Origin: JBDRDD01 sp043821115
GTDB taxonomy: Bacteria > CAYTYR01 > UBA6262 > DAOVJB01
Reading direction: 5' to 3'
DNA length: 42,693 bases
Assembly (NCBI GenBank): GCA_043821115.1
Contig: JBDRDD010000011.1
Span: 1-42,693 of the forward strand
The notes beneath the pieces were generated by a model. It worked only from the letters and a program-made list of their open reading frames with translations, searched no databases and was not told the DNA's origin. Below are positions 40,997-42,693 of this stretch, one piece after another; the first letter of the stretch is position 1, and every line of letters starts with the position of its first letter. Made by a program: the position numbers and the translations under genes.

Positions 40997-42693
40997 GTTA
41001 TCAATGCCTGAACAACTTGAAAAATTCCGTCAAAAAATTTTAGCAAACAGATCGAAAAAAACGGTAATCTCTATATCCTGCGGAACATGCGGACAGGCGC
41101 GAGGTGCGCTTAAAGTAGTCAAAGCATTTAAAGAAGCGGTAAAAGGGCATAAGGAAAAGTTTACGATAAAGATTACCGGTTGCCACGGATTTTGTGAGGC
41201 AGAGCCTGATGTAATAATTTTCCCGGAAGAGATATTCTATAGGAATCTGAAGCCTGAGGATGCAAAGAAAATCGTCGAATCCATCTTAAATGGTACGATA
41301 GTAGACGATCTTGTATATAAGAAAGACGGTAATAGTTTTGTCCATATGTCCGAAATACCATTTTATAAAAAACAGATGCAGATACTCTCAGGTAAAAATC
41401 CGCTCATTGATCCTGCAAACATAGAGGATTATGTTGTCTTGGATGGGTATAAGGCCCTCATCAAGGCTTTAGAGAGAAGTCCCAAGAAAGTAATAGATGA
41501 GATAAAGAGTGCAGGCTTAAGGGGCAGAGGTGGTGCAGGCTTTTCGACAGGTAAAAAATGGGAAATCACTCGTTCACATAAAGGTACAATTAAATATATT
41601 ATATGCAATGCTGATGAAGGTGATCCGGGGGCTTATATGGATCGAAGCCTGCTTGAAGGCAATCCGCATTTGATTATAGAAGGAATAATAATAGCTGCAT
41701 ATGCAATTGGTGCAAATGAAGGCTGGATTTATGTGCGGGATGAATATCCACTTGCAGTCAAACATGTAATTATCGCAATTGAACAGGCAAGAAAACTTGG
41801 TTTATTGGGCAAAAATATTTTAGGTTCGGGTTTTGATTTTGACATCAAAATAGCAAGAGGTGCGGGTGCGTTTGTTTGTGGCGAGGAGACTGCTCTTATA
41901 GCATCTATAGAGGGAAAAAGAGGTGTTCCGAGACAAAGACCGCCTTTTCCTGCGCAATACGGGCTTTTCGGTAAACCAACAAACATAAACAATGTTGAGA
42001 CACTGGCAAATGTTCCGATAATAATAGAAAAGGGAGCAGATTGGTTTGCCGGTATAGGTACAGAAACGAGTAAAGGCACGAAGATATTCTCACTCGTAGG
42101 TAAAGTGCGGAATACGGGACTGGTAGAGGTCCCAATGGGTATAACTCTTCGTGATGTGGTATTTGATATTGGCGGCGCTTTAGATAATCAAAAGGTAAAA
42201 GCCGTTCAGATCGGTGGACCATCGGGAGGATGTATTCCTCAGGAACTATTTCATTTACCCGTAGACTATGAATCTTTGACAGATGCGGGTGCTATAATGG
42301 GTTCAGGCGGCATGATTGTTATGGATGAAAATACATGTATGGTTGATATCGCAAGGTATTTTACCAACTTTCTGCAGGAGGAATCCTGCGGAAAATGTTC
42401 TATCTGCCGGGAGGGAACACAGAGAATGTATGAGATCCTTACAGGTATAACAGAAGGTCGCGGCAAAGAGGAGGATTTGACCTTACTCCAAGAACTGGGG
42501 AAAGCGGTGAAAGATGCATCAATGTGTGGACTTGGACAGACTGCACCTAATCCTTTGATTTCAACATTGAAATATTTCAAGAATGAATACATTGCTCACA
42601 TAAAAGAGAAAAAATGTTATGGTGGAGTATGTAAGACTTTTATTAAGTATGAAATAAACCTTGAAAAATGTACGGGCTGTGGGCTCTGCAAGA
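40989..42693 (+). CDS. nuoF: NuoF/HydB-like FMN, NAD(H)-binding Fe-S subunit (3' end outside window)
   Basis: Open from GTG 40989 (GGAG seven bases upstream; ATG 41004 is an alternative) to the window edge, at least 568 residues. Domains in order: an N-terminal [2Fe-2S] thioredoxin-like ferredoxin (Cys31, Cys34, Cys65, Cys69); the FMN/NADH domain with GRGGAGFSTGKKW, CNADEGDPGAYMDRSLLEGNPH, GAGAFVCGEETALIASIEGKRG and PTNINNVETLANVP; the [4Fe-4S] site Cys467, Cys470, Cys473, Cys513; and the start of a ferredoxin-like tail (KCTGCGLCK). This architecture is that of HydB/HndC subunits of NAD(P)-linked [FeFe]-hydrogenases. A catalytic HydA would be expected next, beyond the window; a formate dehydrogenase partner is the alternative. 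Confidence 0.94.
   Translation, partial: MVKLSMPEQLEKFRQKILANRSKKTVISISCGTCGQARGALKVVKAFKEAVKGHKEKFTIKITGCHGFCEAEPDVIIFPEEIFYRNLKPEDAKKIVESILNGTIVDDLVYKKDGNSFVHMSEIPFYKKQMQILSGKNPLIDPANIEDYVVLDGYKALIKALERSPKKVIDEIKSAGLRGRGGAGFSTGKKWEITRSHKGTIKYIICNADEGDPGAYMDRSLLEGNPHLIIEGIIIAAYAIGANEGWIYVRDEYPLAVKHVIIAIEQARKLGLLGKNILGSGFDFDIKIARGAGAFVCGEETALIASIEGKRGVPRQRPPFPAQYGLFGKPTNINNVETLANVPIIIEKGADWFAGIGTETSKGTKIFSLVGKVRNTGLVEVPMGITLRDVVFDIGGALDNQKVKAVQIGGPSGGCIPQELFHLPVDYESLTDAGAIMGSGGMIVMDENTCMVDIARYFTNFLQEESCGKCSICREGTQRMYEILTGITEGRGKEEDLTLLQELGKAVKDASMCGLGQTAPNPLISTLKYFKNEYIAHIKEKKCYGGVCKTFIKYEINLEKCTGCGLCK

Noticed and set aside
1..42693. CRISPR arrays, tRNA/rRNA genes, transposases and attachment sites
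   Set aside because: None were seen: gaps are short, no regularly spaced repeats exist, and no cloverleaf-like sequence or transposase motif was noticed. A covariance-model scan would be needed to exclude small RNAs.

Overview
The window reads as the chromosome of an anaerobic, Gram-negative-like bacterium with moderate GC. Every gene I can support lies on the + strand, packed into short-spaced or overlapping operons. Radical SAM enzymes, a GTP-type PEP carboxykinase, a phosphofructokinase with pyrophosphate-type signature residues, NuoE/NuoF-type hydrogenase subunits, lipoproteins and a large type IV pilus/type II secretion-like locus together suggest an uncultured anaerobic lineage. Candidatus Omnitrophota or a neighbouring phylum is my guess, from gene style only and not from any search.

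Layout. (1) 1-11954, surface-fibre region: two tandem GspG-like pilins (the first cut by the window edge), two tandem YfhO-type membrane glycosyltransferase-like proteins, a DPM1/CsbB-like GT2, four minor (pseudo)pilins in H-I-J-K order whose K/X-like member is fused to an eight-bladed PQQ-type beta-propeller, then a PilM-PilN fusion and PilO. (2) 12021-13616: an exported protein with 14 TPRs. (3) 13623-22573, amino-acid and central metabolism: ApgM-type mutase/homoserine kinase candidate, aspartokinase with an internal translation start, citramalate synthase, IlvD, IlvB, phosphofructokinase and PanD. (4) 22658-27238: PEP carboxykinase, then a thiol-redox set (CcdA, TrxB, TlpA-like lipoprotein, unknown lipoprotein). 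(5) 27313-29824, sulfur/Fe-S set: an IscS homologue that has lost its PLP lysine, IscU, a Cys-rich zinc ribbon, DsrE2-like and TusA-like proteins. (6) 29846-37073: NrdG2-like radical SAM protein, membrane spermidine-synthase-like protein, peptide deformylase, two tandem polytopic membrane proteins, AmrS, and a membrane protein with an HExxH motif. (7) 37096-39536: ABC exporter. (8) 39553-42693: a promoter, a leader with an ANTAR-type hexaloop overlapping a strong terminator, a second promoter, a GAF-ANTAR antiterminator gene, and NuoE- and NuoF-like subunits of a probable NAD(P)-linked [FeFe]-hydrogenase, cut by the right edge.

The most interesting items are the ANTAR attenuator directly upstream of its probable own regulator and a hydrogenase operon; the lysine-less IscS next to an intact IscU; and the PilX-like/PQQ-propeller fusion in a minor pilin operon beside a candidate surface glycosylation set. 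No gene-free stretch exceeds 300 bases. I saw no rRNA, tRNA, CRISPR array or insertion sequence.
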